A DNA stretch of 35,000 nucleotides from Tubiluchus corallicola (lineage: Eukaryota; Priapulida; Priapulimorpha; Priapulimorphida; Tubiluchidae): contig JAQGDQ010002434.1 of NCBI GenBank assembly GCA_030141605.1, positions 1-35,000 of the forward strand, written 5' to 3'. The position numbers and the translations under genes were made by a program. The notes beneath the pieces were generated by a model. The model did not search any database and was not told where the DNA came from. It worked only from the letters and a program-made list of their open reading frames with translations. Shown piece by piece: positions 27,375 to 34,633 of this stretch. The first letter of the stretch is position 1; every line of letters begins with the position of its first letter.

Positions 27375-28511
27375 ATGAAGCATAAAATACCTCTTACACT
27401 TGTAGCGTTTTTAATAACATTATTTGTTTCTGCACAAAAAAACAAACAGATTAATACATTTGTTTATGCAAAACTAAACAAATATATTATTGCATCTCAA
27501 AAGAGCTCTGATAACTTTTCAATTACTGTAAGTAGATTTGATGACAGGAAATTCTCTTCACTCTCAAAAAAATATAAAAGCTCACATATTTTTATTAAGA
27601 CCTTAGAAGGTGAGTTAGAAAGTGCATGGGAGCAAGTAGAGAAAGACTATCATCCAGTAGACATAAGAAGTATGGAAAGAGCATATGAAACTTTATCAAA
27701 AAAGCCACTTCCTTATGACGTGAGTGTCTATAAATCTGAAATAGATTTTTATACTGAGTATAATCAACAAAAAAAGATTAAGAATAACCAACAAAAAGAA
27801 ATTAAGAATAATCAACAAAAAGAAATAACAAATAGCCCTCAGACTACTCCGCAAGAGCATATAGAAAAAGGAATTGAAAGATTGAACAAGGATTTTGCAG
27901 ATAATTTTACTATAAAGGAATTTAAAAAAGCATTGGCTTTAGAACCAACAAATGCAGAAGCTAACTATTGGTTAGGTGTAACATTTTTTAAAAGTGGTAG
28001 TAGTCTATATTATTTATACAAGTCATTAGAACATTTGTCCAATGCTAAAGAGTATGGGTGGGATGAGGATAAAATATGGAACTTGGTTGATACAGTAAGC
28101 TTAATGGGGGAAAAACAAAAAGGCTATATATACTTTGATCAAAAAAATCTACACAAAATTTCCAGCTCCTACCAAAAAAAGAATAAGCAAAATATAAAAA
28201 CTCTTAAGAGTAGAATTGACTCTGTAAATAAAAAAGATGTAGCTGTAAATGATACACTGTTGCTAAAATTATATGCTGACCTTGTAGGGTTAGAACGTTA
28301 CCACTTTTCAAACGGACACTTCCAAAGCAATGGTTATAATAAGGCAAGAAGAAAAAAAGCCTATCTTGACATTAAGGTAGGGGACAAAAATATGGGATGT
28401 AGCGAATTACACAAATTATTAGAATGGAATCACTTTGCTACTTCAGTTAAAGAAAAAGAATGTAAAGAATGGTATGATATTTATAGTGAAGAACGAGCAA
28501 AAATATATTGA
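27375..28511 (+). CDS. Exported TPR-like protein, probably broken by a frameshift
   Basis: The frame gives 378 residues. Signal peptide about 1-20 (LVAFLITLFVSAQ). A helical N-terminal region, then three 8-residue repeats of the NNQQKEIK type (about 129-152). A TPR-like pair follows (about 178-230; FKKALALEPTNAEANYWLGVTFFKSG), and the end (about 335-375; AYLDIKVGDKNMGCSELHKLL...CKEWY) looks like a final TPR unit. The frame stops at 28511 while the overlapping +1 frame continues with composition and character that fit (ENRAKAKKWYSKHP). Dropping one A from the AAAAA at 28499-28503 would join the frames. It may be a true frameshift mutation, a sequencing error, or two overlapping genes. Confidence 0.7.
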   Translation: MKHKIPLTLVAFLITLFVSAQKNKQINTFVYAKLNKYIIASQKSSDNFSITVSRFDDRKFSSLSKKYKSSHIFIKTLEGELESAWEQVEKDYHPVDIRSMERAYETLSKKPLPYDVSVYKSEIDFYTEYNQQKKIKNNQQKEIKNNQQKEITNSPQTTPQEHIEKGIERLNKDFADNFTIKEFKKALALEPTNAEANYWLGVTFFKSGSSLYYLYKSLEHLSNAKEYGWDEDKIWNLVDTVSLMGEKQKGYIYFDQKNLHKISSSYQKKNKQNIKTLKSRIDSVNKKDVAVNDTLLLKLYADLVGLERYHFSNGHFQSNGYNKARRKKAYLDIKVGDKNMGCSELHKLLEWNHFATSVKEKECKEWYDIYSEERAKIY

Positions 28512-29004
28512 AGAGAATAGAGCAAAAGCGAAGAAATGGTATAGTAAGCATCCTAATCAAATTAAATTGTTATCATTAGTGGGAGCCAATAAAGAAGAAG
28601 TCGATTCTTATTTAGGAAAAGCTATCGCAAGTAACTACAAAATAAATGTAGGTACAGGTTTATATGGAAACACGTATATAGGAAATAAGCATAAGACAAA
28701 AGATGGAGTTTATGAGGTTGCATATAGAAATGGGATACTTATATATATATGTTTTTACCCTGCGTATAATATAACATACTCTCCAGAAGCATTTGATAGT
28801 CCTAATTCCAATTTTGACACTGAACTTCCCAGTGATATTTATCAACTTGAAGGTACTATATGTATGGGTGAAACAACGGATGGACACATAGGTGATATAA
28901 AAACTTACAGCATAAAATATAATTGTTCAAGACATCATATAGATATGACTTTTTATGGAAAAAATGGCAAAGTAAATATGATATCTATTTTTGCTTCTTT
29001 TTAA
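28474..29004 (+). CDS. C-terminal continuation or overlapping ORF of the TPR-like gene
   Basis: The frame is open from 28435, but credible coding begins only near 28505 (EENRAKAKKWYSKHPNQIKLLSLVG), just where the preceding frame ends. The first in-frame ATG close by is at 28474, inside the previous gene. About 165 residues follow with no signal peptide and a beta-rich pattern (GDIKTYSIKYNCSRHHIDMTFYGKNGKV). I do not recognise the domain. It is most likely the C-terminal domain of the exported protein, separated by a one-base slip. Confidence 0.6.
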   Translation: MIFIVKNEQKYIEENRAKAKKWYSKHPNQIKLLSLVGANKEEVDSYLGKAIASNYKINVGTGLYGNTYIGNKHKTKDGVYEVAYRNGILIYICFYPAYNITYSPEAFDSPNSNFDTELPSDIYQLEGTICMGETTDGHIGDIKTYSIKYNCSRHHIDMTFYGKNGKVNMISIFASF

Positions 29005-29034
29005 ACGTAAATGATATTATAAGATAGTACTTGC

Positions 29035-29304
29035 GTGGAAAATCAAAAAACACCCAAACAACAGGAGGAAGAGTCTAAACGAGTGGATGAAGAATTTAAA
29101 CAATTAGATGAAGAGTCCAAACGGATAAAAGATGAAGCAGCAAAAAATATTTGGAAATACTTTGATAGAATACATAATAAGTTATTTCAACTAAACAACA
29201 TTATGCTCATTATTTATCTCTCATTTTCTGCACTAAAAGAAGTCTTTGACCCTATAAGTATTTGGTGGATTTTTTTCCCAATAGTCAACATGTATGAAAG
29301 ATAA
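29035..29304 (+). CDS. Small coiled-coil membrane protein
   Basis: 89 residues from a GTG start. Residues about 5-40 are highly charged and repeat EE(E/S)(S/F)K(R/Q) units typical of a coiled coil. About 52-85 form one or two hydrophobic segments (NNIMLIIYLSFSAL, PISIWWIFFPIVNM). There is no known family. It is 30 bp downstream of the preceding ORF in the same direction, so it could belong to that unit. It is the last chromosomal-looking gene before the Mu-like element. Confidence 0.5.
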   Translation: MENQKTPKQQEEESKRVDEEFKQLDEESKRIKDEAAKNIWKYFDRIHNKLFQLNNIMLIIYLSFSALKEVFDPISIWWIFFPIVNMYER

Positions 29305-29423
29305 AACAAACAGGTGTAAATTACAATCTACATTAAAAATGCAGGAAAGCACCACAAAAAAAGGATACAGCAATAAAAGGAATGAAACTAAATAAAAACA
29401 AATAAGAGGTAAAGATTGAATTT

Positions 29424-29513
29424 GGTTTAATTTTCAAAATGTAAATAGAGTAAAAACATCAAGAAAGGTTTAATTTAAGAGTGTTTAAACAAGGTTTTAA
29501 GAACGTTTAATTT
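29424..29513. repeat. Repeats near the element's left end
   Basis: GGTTTAATTT occurs at 29424-29433 and 29467-29476, and CGTTTAATTT at 29504-29513. Between them, at 29484-29500, lies TTTAAACAAGGTTTTAA, which matches 15 of 17 bases of a palindromic segment inside the transposase gene. Ends of Mu-like elements carry several transposase-binding sites, so these are candidates. The last two overlap the 3' end of the repressor gene. Confidence 0.4.
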
Positions 29514-30024
29514 CGTTTATACGCTCTTTTAGTTCTTCAATACGTTCTTTTAGTTCTTCAATACGTTCTCTTTGTGTATCTATAAGTTCCTGTTTATACT
29601 TTTCTTCCTGCATATTTGCAGTTCCATAAGCTTTATATTTAGTAGACTGGCTATGATTAACAGTAGCACCATCACCTATTACAATATAACTACCGTCTTT
29701 AATATTATAGCTATTAGTAATGTATTGAGTAATTTCCTTCTTCAATTTTTTCGCGACTTTGGGTGTGAGAGGCCTATCAAAAGTATCTATTTTACGCAAA
29801 TCCACCAAAAAACTTTCCTCACAAGATTTTAACATCTCACCTTTGCCCGTTAATAGCCATTCGGGATTTATGTTATAGGAAAATAGAATTTTTTCTAAAT
29901 TGTCGCCTCTTAAATTACTTTTTTTATCTAAAGCACCATTTGAAATACCAGTTTTATTATAAACTTCTGTTTTTGTAATATTTTGCTTATCAATGAATTG
30001 TAAAACTCTCTCGGATGTTTTCAT
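29497..30024 (-). CDS. Phage repressor with helix-turn-helix and coiled-coil tail
   Basis: 175 residues. The N-terminal 65 residues are a Cro/C1-type helix-turn-helix (MKTSERVLQFIDKQNITKT, TGISNGALDKK, then NPEWLLTGKGEML, a phrase very common in Bacteroidota prophage repressors). A middle segment contains short beta strands (GSYIVIGDGATVNH). The C-terminus (about 150-172) is a run of heptads RIEELKE, predicted as a coiled coil for oligomerisation. There is no S24 peptidase domain, so LexA-like self-cleavage is not expected. It is divergent from the early genes and should repress the promoter at 30054-30085, like Mu c. Confidence 0.8.
   Translation of the reverse strand: MKTSERVLQFIDKQNITKTEVYNKTGISNGALDKKSNLRGDNLEKILFSYNINPEWLLTGKGEMLKSCEESFLVDLRKIDTFDRPLTPKVAKKLKKEITQYITNSYNIKDGSYIVIGDGATVNHSQSTKYKAYGTANMQEEKYKQELIDTQRERIEELKERIEELKERINEIKRS
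29525..29566. repeat. Perfect 21-bp tandem duplication in repressor gene
   Basis: TCTTTTAGTTCTTCAATACGT occurs twice head to tail (29525-29545 and 29546-29566), with partial copies on both sides. Each unit encodes exactly one coiled-coil heptad, so a gain or loss of copies keeps the frame and heptad register. Confidence 0.9.
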
Positions 30025-30053
30025 AAAATATTTGAAAAAAATCTAACTTTTTA

Positions 30054-30085
30054 TTTGCATTTTAGATAAAACTCTAATACATTTG
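30054..30085 (+). promoter_or_regulatory. Early promoter of the Mu-like element
   Basis: TTTG (30054-30057), a 20-bp spacer, and TACATTTG (30078-30085) match the Bacteroidota primary-sigma consensus exactly. It lies 42 bp upstream of the Ner/Cro-like gene and in the 103-bp gap to the divergent repressor. CAAAAATA at 30098-30105 gives TATTTTTG on the minus strand, a possible -7 box for the repressor; that would make the two promoters face each other. Confidence 0.7.
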
Positions 30086-30127
30086 CTATTTATAAAACAA
30101 AAATAAAAACAAAAACAATATAAAAAA

Positions 30128-30349
30128 ATGTTAAAAAAGTTAAAGTATCTCAACACACCCTACATAACAGTAGTGATCGCAAAGGCTGTAGGTGTTTCGA
30201 AACAGTATGTAAATTATATAAATATAGGGCATTCCAAAGGAACAAGAGGCACTCAAAAGTATAGAGATGTAATAGAATTAATGCACCTGTTGGATAAAAC
30301 TGTAGAAAAATTCGTAAAAAACAAGCAAAAACGACAAAACTATGCTTAA
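30128..30349 (+). CDS. Ner/Cro-like small DNA-binding protein
   Basis: 73 residues, basic. Helix-turn-helix at about 12-32 (ITVVIAKAVGVSKQYVNYI), followed by a helical tail. It occupies the place of Mu ner, first gene of the early operon and divergent from the repressor, and probably turns the early and repressor promoters down. Its stop overlaps the transposase start (ATGCTTAA), so the two are likely translationally coupled. Confidence 0.7.
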   Translation: MLKKLKYLNTPYITVVIAKAVGVSKQYVNYINIGHSKGTRGTQKYRDVIELMHLLDKTVEKFVKNKQKRQNYA

Positions 30350-32378
30350 CCACAACGGCATTACTATACATAAAGGAAAAATACACCTGACTATAGGTAA
30401 GTTAATGGAATTTGAGGTGAGTAAGAATTATATTAAAAAAGCACTTTCAAAAGCAAAAGGTTACCCTAATAGTTACCCTGAAAGGTTACCCTCTTGGCAT
30501 CACATCAAAGGATTGTATGGAGACCGTAAAACCGTATGGGTATGCTATGACACCATACCTGAGCAAACACGTGTCAAACTGCCTAATAGAGAAGAACTAC
30601 TCAAAATGTCAATTGTTCAAACCTTGTTCAAACAAGGTTTGAAACCTATTGCAGCATTAGACAAACAGACCCTTTACAAATGTGGACTTCCATCCAAAGC
30701 CATAGCTCTTGTAAGCGAACAAGCACAATGGTGTAGTATGCTCAACAGCCTTGTTCATTTTGATAAAAAACAATACTATCCTACTGTAACAGATTACAAC
30801 CAAGCACTACCTACCTTGTTGCCCAAGTACCTTAAACTACCCAAAAACCCAAAAAAACTACAAGAAAAACTACAAACCTACAAAAAACAAGGCATCGCAG
30901 CCTTGATGCCTAAGTATTATGGAAATACAAATAGTGTAAAATATGCAGACAAAAAAGTAATTGCCATTATTACTCAAATGCGTGTTTTGCACAACTACCC
31001 CAATGCACACATCATACGTCATTTACCTCAAATATGCAAAATGCTGGAGATAAAATGCCCTAGCGAGGGATGGCTAAAAAACTACTTGGCACGTCCTGAT
31101 ACTAAATTTATAACCTCAACTACACGGCATGGCAATCGTAGGTTTGCACAGGACTATCTACCCTATATCCGCGTTGCTCAATCGGAGCATTCGGGAGATT
31201 GCTGGCAAATCGACGGTACGCGCCTAAACCTGATAGAGCATCTAAATGGAAAAGATTACAAATTCCTATACATCATAGCCATAATGGACTTGCACAGCCA
31301 CTGTATTATAGCCTACACGCTGGGAAGCAGTCGTAGTACCATAGAGAGCCGGCACACTTACACCGACGTATTGCGTCTGGCAATTGCGCACACGGGCTAC
31401 CTGCCTGCAAAATTGGTATTAGATCGCTTCCCAGGCCATAATACAACAGAATGGAAAGGACTGATACAACAAATACAGCAAATAGGGACAACAGTAGAGT
31501 ACAAACATACAGCTACAGGCAAAGCACAAATAGAACGCAAATTTCACACCCTTCAAAGTGTATTTATGCAAAACAGCCCTTATTATTATGGCGAGGGCGT
31601 CAAAAGCACACGAGAATACGCGCACCGCAGCGAAACAGACCTTGCCAAGATGCGAAAAAAAGCACGAGCAGAAGGCTGGAACAAAGAACAAGCAATGCAA
31701 GAAGCACACCGCATCATATACAATTACAACAACACTCCTCTCGAAACATATAGCAAAGCAAACCTTACAGACAAGCACCTTGCACCACAACAGAAACACG
31801 AAAAAAGCAGCAAGAAACACACTATACATCTTACAGCAGTAGAATATAACTTACTATTCGGGCTAAAACGCACAGTAACCCTACGTAAAGGACAGGTGAA
31901 GATCGAAATAGAAAAAACACCCTATTACTACAATGTAGACTACAAAACAATGAAAAACTACACAGGTAAAAAAGTAATAGTAAGGTACGATATAATGAAC
32001 CTAAAACAAGTACACCTCTACGAAGTAGGCACAGAAAAATGGCTAGGCTCTGCCAGCGAAGCACCGCAAGTCAAAATATACGGAACAAACTTAGATTATA
32101 CAACATTGACACAAGAGAGACAAAGAATAAAAAAAATAGAACAACAACGCAAAGAAGAACTCGCAGCTAAAACAAAACATATAAATCCCAACGAAGTAGA
32201 AATATTACTAGGTGGTTTAGGTGATAAAACTACAAAAGAACAAGAAGAAACAAACTACCTATTCGCACAGGCAGTCAACAGCGATATAGCACCGAAAGAA
32301 ACACAACCAACACAAAGACAGGAGGATGATATAGACGTTTCAAAAGAACTTGAATATCAAATATTTAACAATAACTAA
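30342..32378 (+). CDS. MuA-type DDE transposase
   Basis: 678 residues, close to MuA (663). N-terminal DNA-binding segments (about 1-75 winged-helix-like; 85-280 further helix-turn-helix units). Catalytic core about 283-445: Asp291 in CWQIDGTRL, Asp361 in LVLDRFPGHN and Glu398 in GKAQIERKFHTLQ, a D-D-E triad with 36 residues between the last two. A beta-barrel domain follows (about 495-600; KVIVRYDIMNLKQVHLYE) and a charged C-terminal tail that in Mu contacts MuB. It cuts and joins the element's ends in replicative or cut-and-paste transposition. All catalytic residues are present and the frame is intact. Confidence 0.93.
   Translation: MLNHNGITIHKGKIHLTIGKLMEFEVSKNYIKKALSKAKGYPNSYPERLPSWHHIKGLYGDRKTVWVCYDTIPEQTRVKLPNREELLKMSIVQTLFKQGLKPIAALDKQTLYKCGLPSKAIALVSEQAQWCSMLNSLVHFDKKQYYPTVTDYNQALPTLLPKYLKLPKNPKKLQEKLQTYKKQGIAALMPKYYGNTNSVKYADKKVIAIITQMRVLHNYPNAHIIRHLPQICKMLEIKCPSEGWLKNYLARPDTKFITSTTRHGNRRFAQDYLPYIRVAQSEHSGDCWQIDGTRLNLIEHLNGKDYKFLYIIAIMDLHSHCIIAYTLGSSRSTIESRHTYTDVLRLAIAHTGYLPAKLVLDRFPGHNTTEWKGLIQQIQQIGTTVEYKHTATGKAQIERKFHTLQSVFMQNSPYYYGEGVKSTREYAHRSETDLAKMRKKARAEGWNKEQAMQEAHRIIYNYNNTPLETYSKANLTDKHLAPQQKHEKSSKKHTIHLTAVEYNLLFGLKRTVTLRKGQVKIEIEKTPYYYNVDYKTMKNYTGKKVIVRYDIMNLKQVHLYEVGTEKWLGSASEAPQVKIYGTNLDYTTLTQERQRIKKIEQQRKEELAAKTKHINPNEVEILLGGLGDKTTKEQEETNYLFAQAVNSDIAPKETQPTQRQEDDIDVSKELEYQIFNNN
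30460..30492. repeat. Three GTTACCCT octamers inside the transposase gene
   Basis: GTTACCCT occurs at 30460-30467, 30472-30479 and 30485-30492. The third copy is in a different reading frame from the first two, so the repetition is at DNA level and not explained by a repeated peptide. Confidence 0.6.
30616..30643. repeat. Perfect 11-bp inverted repeat inside the transposase gene
   Basis: Arms TTCAAACCTTG (30616-30626) and CAAGGTTTGAA (30633-30643) are exact reverse complements around the six-base centre TTCAAA. The right arm and centre match a segment at the element's left end in 15 of 17 bases. Confidence 0.85.
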
Positions 32379-32384
32379 AAGCAT

Positions 32385-33287
32385 ATGGAAAACTCTCACA
32401 AAACAAAGATAGTAGAACTTATAAAAGAAGAAGCCAAACAATTAGGCTCTGCTGCAAAAGTAGCTATAAAATGTGAAGTAAGCAAAGCCACTATATCTCA
32501 AATGACTAATAAAAAATGGAAAAACATAGCAGACGACTTGTGGGCACATATAGGCAACACACTAGGATTTTCGCTCAAAAAAAACTGGGAAATATGCACC
32601 AACACTATCAACTACAAAATGATAACAAACACTCTTGAAAAAGCAAAAACAGAAAGCATATTTACAGCTATAGCCTCACCAGCAGGCTCAGGAAAAACAG
32701 CCACACTGAAAAACTATACAAAGGAAAAACAAAACAACACATTTTACCTACAATGCGGCGAATGGACCAAAAGAGAGCTATGTATAAACCTCTCTAAATC
32801 GCTAGGAATAGGATACAAAACATACACCCGAATCAACCTAATGCTAGAACAAATAGTAAAAACACTAAAACAAATGGAAAAACAAGAACTACTTATAATC
32901 ATAGACGAAGCAGACAAACTACGACCAGCAGCACTAAGAACACTCATACCACTCTACAACTACTTGGAAGACAAAATAGGAATAGTAATAGCAGGAACAG
33001 AACACTTGAAAAAACGAATAAAACAAGGAGTAGCTCGAAGAGATGTAGGATATGATGAAATAGATAGCAGATTTGGACGAAGCTACATCAACCTTATAGG
33101 AGCGATAAAACAAGACGTAGCAAACATATGCAAAAACAACTTAATAACCAACGAAGAAGAAATAAAACGAATATGGAACGCTTGCGAACCAACTGCCACC
33201 ACCGTAAGCAATAGAACTATAAAAGTTGTAAAAGACTATAGACGTATAAAAAGACTAATAAAAGAAAAACAATACAACAGAAAATAG
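32385..33287 (+). CDS. MuB-type AAA+ ATPase, target-DNA activator
   Basis: 300 residues. N-terminal helix-turn-helix (about 20-60; AAKVAIKCEVSKATISQMTN), as in MuB. The ATPase domain has Walker A SPAGSGKT (98-105), Walker B LLIIIDEADKL (169-179), a sensor-like VIAGTEHL and a C-terminal helical part. In Mu, MuB coats target DNA, delivers it to the transpososome and gives immunity to self-insertion. It starts 6 bp after the transposase stop and the next ORF begins one base after its own stop: a tight operon. Confidence 0.93.
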   Translation: MENSHKTKIVELIKEEAKQLGSAAKVAIKCEVSKATISQMTNKKWKNIADDLWAHIGNTLGFSLKKNWEICTNTINYKMITNTLEKAKTESIFTAIASPAGSGKTATLKNYTKEKQNNTFYLQCGEWTKRELCINLSKSLGIGYKTYTRINLMLEQIVKTLKQMEKQELLIIIDEADKLRPAALRTLIPLYNYLEDKIGIVIAGTEHLKKRIKQGVARRDVGYDEIDSRFGRSYINLIGAIKQDVANICKNNLITNEEEIKRIWNACEPTATTVSNRTIKVVKDYRRIKRLIKEKQYNRK

Positions 33288-33288
33288 A

Positions 33289-33539
33289 ATGGCATATAAC
33301 AAAAACAACCGTTACAAAAAAGCCGTAGAAATATACACCAGAATAAAAAAATGTAAGGAAAAGACGAAGAAAGGACTTACAAACAAATATACTACATACA
33401 CATACTCCCCTGATTTATCATATCAATAAGACAATACAATGAATTAAGAAAACTGGGTGAGCAACTTGTAGAAAACGGTAAGGCTAACGGTAATAAGACT
33501 GAAAAACAACAACAACTCACATTTACTTGGAATAAATAA
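33289..33539 (+). pseudogene. Broken small early gene of the Mu-like element
   Basis: An ATG one base after the muB-like stop opens MAYNKNNRYKKAVEIYTRI and would end in 46 codons. The coding character moves to another frame near 33356 (GKDEERTYKQIYYIHI), meets an in-frame TGA near 33396, and then continues to TAA at 33537 (ISIRQYNELRKLGEQLVENG). Together these resemble, from memory, a small protein often found after muB-type genes in Bacteroidota phages. A one-base loss plus a nonsense codon would explain it. Sequencing error is possible for the first but less likely for both. Confidence 0.55.
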
Positions 33540-33556
33540 CTAAAAGCTTTCAAAAA

Positions 33557-33685
33557 ATGAAAAAACTAATAATCAACTTAAAATTAAAATGCTACAAATA
33601 CCTAACCAACTTTTGGAAAGAAGAAATAAACCACTACCACCACAAAAACAACGCCACAATGTGGCTGGATGCTATAATATCCTAG
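33557..33685 (+). CDS. Small basic ORF of the Mu-like element (42 aa)
   Basis: ATG at 33557 after an A-rich stretch opens MKKLIINLKLKCYKYLTNF and stops at 33683-33685. It has amphipathic, Lys/His-rich composition and a Trp pair. It shares the A/C-rich coding strand of the rest of the element. It is the last bacterial-looking sequence before the change of composition. Function unknown. Confidence 0.4.
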   Translation: MKKLIINLKLKCYKYLTNFWKEEINHYHHKNNATMWLDAIIS

Positions 33686-33831
33686 CTTCAAATGAAAGGT
33701 CTCACAAACAGTTTTATGGAAGGTAGAGTAATGAACCCGAATGCTAATTCATTTCTGAAGGCGGATCTACGACAACGGGGTGTACGAAGTAAGGGCGGTT
33801 CAACAACTGGGCGTGCGAAACATTTACACTT

Positions 33832-33845
33832 CGCGCGCATGCGCA
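33832..33845. promoter_or_regulatory. NRF-1-like palindrome (GCGCATGCGC)
   Basis: GCGCGCATGCGCAG contains the GCGCATGCGC core of the NRF-1 motif found in CpG-rich animal promoters. It stands in the most GC-rich part of the non-bacterial segment. The match is to the motif only; no gene is identified beside it. Confidence 0.35.
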
Positions 33846-34216
33846 GCTGCGAATATCCCTGGCGACACGGTTTTTTTCTTCGTGAATTGATTGAATGTTA
33901 ATTGCAATCAATTTTAAACCATTTTCGTTTGTTCCCCCCCCCTTTTCTTGTTCATGATGACAAACGTAACGGAGGGAACATAAAAGGGAAGTTTATTGTC
34001 TCCTGGATGAAATCTTATAAAGCGGGGCAGCTGCGCGGGGATCGTGTGTAGATTTTAAACTAAAGTGTAACGAGATAATTTCATGTAGAAAATGGGCCAC
34101 ATTGACTTTTGCACATTTGACAATAACTTCTTGTGGTGTGTTACTAAAACAGAATCTTGTAAATAAACAAATAGTTGTTATTGAGTACTAATATTAAATA
34201 TTAGTTTCATTTATGC

Positions 34217-34220
34217 ATAT

Positions 34221-34254
<34 letters not shown>

Positions 34255-34412
34255 GCACACACACGCATGTACACACACACAAACACACACACACACACAC
34301 ACACACATGCATTCACACACACATGACACACACACACATGCACTACACACATGCAGGCACAAGTACACACACGATGTACGCACACACAAATATGCACACA
34401 CACACACACACA
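34217..34412. repeat. CA/TG microsatellite
   Basis: About 195 bp of CA dinucleotide repeats, interrupted by short variants (GCAC, ATGC, CATGCATTC and similar). Such long, imperfect CA tracts are typical of animal nuclear DNA and rare in bacteria. Confidence 0.95.
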
Positions 34413-34416
34413 TGTT

Positions 34417-34633
34417 GCACACGTGTCAGTCACACATGAGTGTCTTGACCTACTGTTTTGGCTTGGGTAAGCCGCAGTGTACCAGGCATAGTCAAACGTT
34501 AATTAGCGCTCTGCACACGTGTTAGTCACACATGAGTGTCTTGACCTACTGTTTTGGCTTGAGTAAGCCGCAGTGTACCAGGCATAGTCAAACGTTAATT
34601 AGCGCTCTGCAACCTTCTCAGTCACACATGAGT
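34417..34633. repeat. 96-bp tandem repeat, two full copies and a fragment
   Basis: Copy 1 is 34417-34512, copy 2 is 34513-34608, and a partial third copy runs to about 34633 before diverging. Copies 1 and 2 differ at only two or three positions (for example GTCAGT/GTTAGT and GGGTAAG/GAGTAAG). It directly adjoins the CA microsatellite and reads as a short minisatellite. Confidence 0.93.

Larger units (their letters stand above)
29305..33685 (+). mobile_element. Left part of a Mu-like transposable phage or transposon
   Basis: The gene order is that of the Mu early region: divergent repressor, Ner/Cro-like protein, MuA-type transposase, MuB-type ATPase, then small early genes. The left end must lie between the stop at 29304 and about 29466, but I cannot fix the terminal bases. 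Three GGTTTAATTT-like repeats and a palindrome occur there. Coding strands are A- and C-rich, unlike the G/T-rich chromosomal plus-strand genes nearby, consistent with transfer. No structural phage genes or right end are present: the element is cut near 33,685, where animal-like sequence begins. The first small gene after muB is already broken. Confidence 0.8.

Noticed and set aside
27759-27830. Possible CRISPR-like repeat
   Set aside because: The 24-bp units have no spacers and encode an in-frame peptide repeat.
29525-29566. Possible CRISPR-like repeat
   Set aside because: The units are directly adjacent with no spacers and lie inside the coiled-coil coding region of the repressor.
33692-33901. 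69-codon plus-strand ORF after the junction
   Set aside because: It lies wholly in the animal-like segment, runs across the CpG-rich palindrome and has no domain or bacterial coding bias.
34194-34433. Minus-strand ORFs rich in Cys and Val
   Set aside because: They are translations of the CA/TG microsatellite in two frames and have no protein-like composition.
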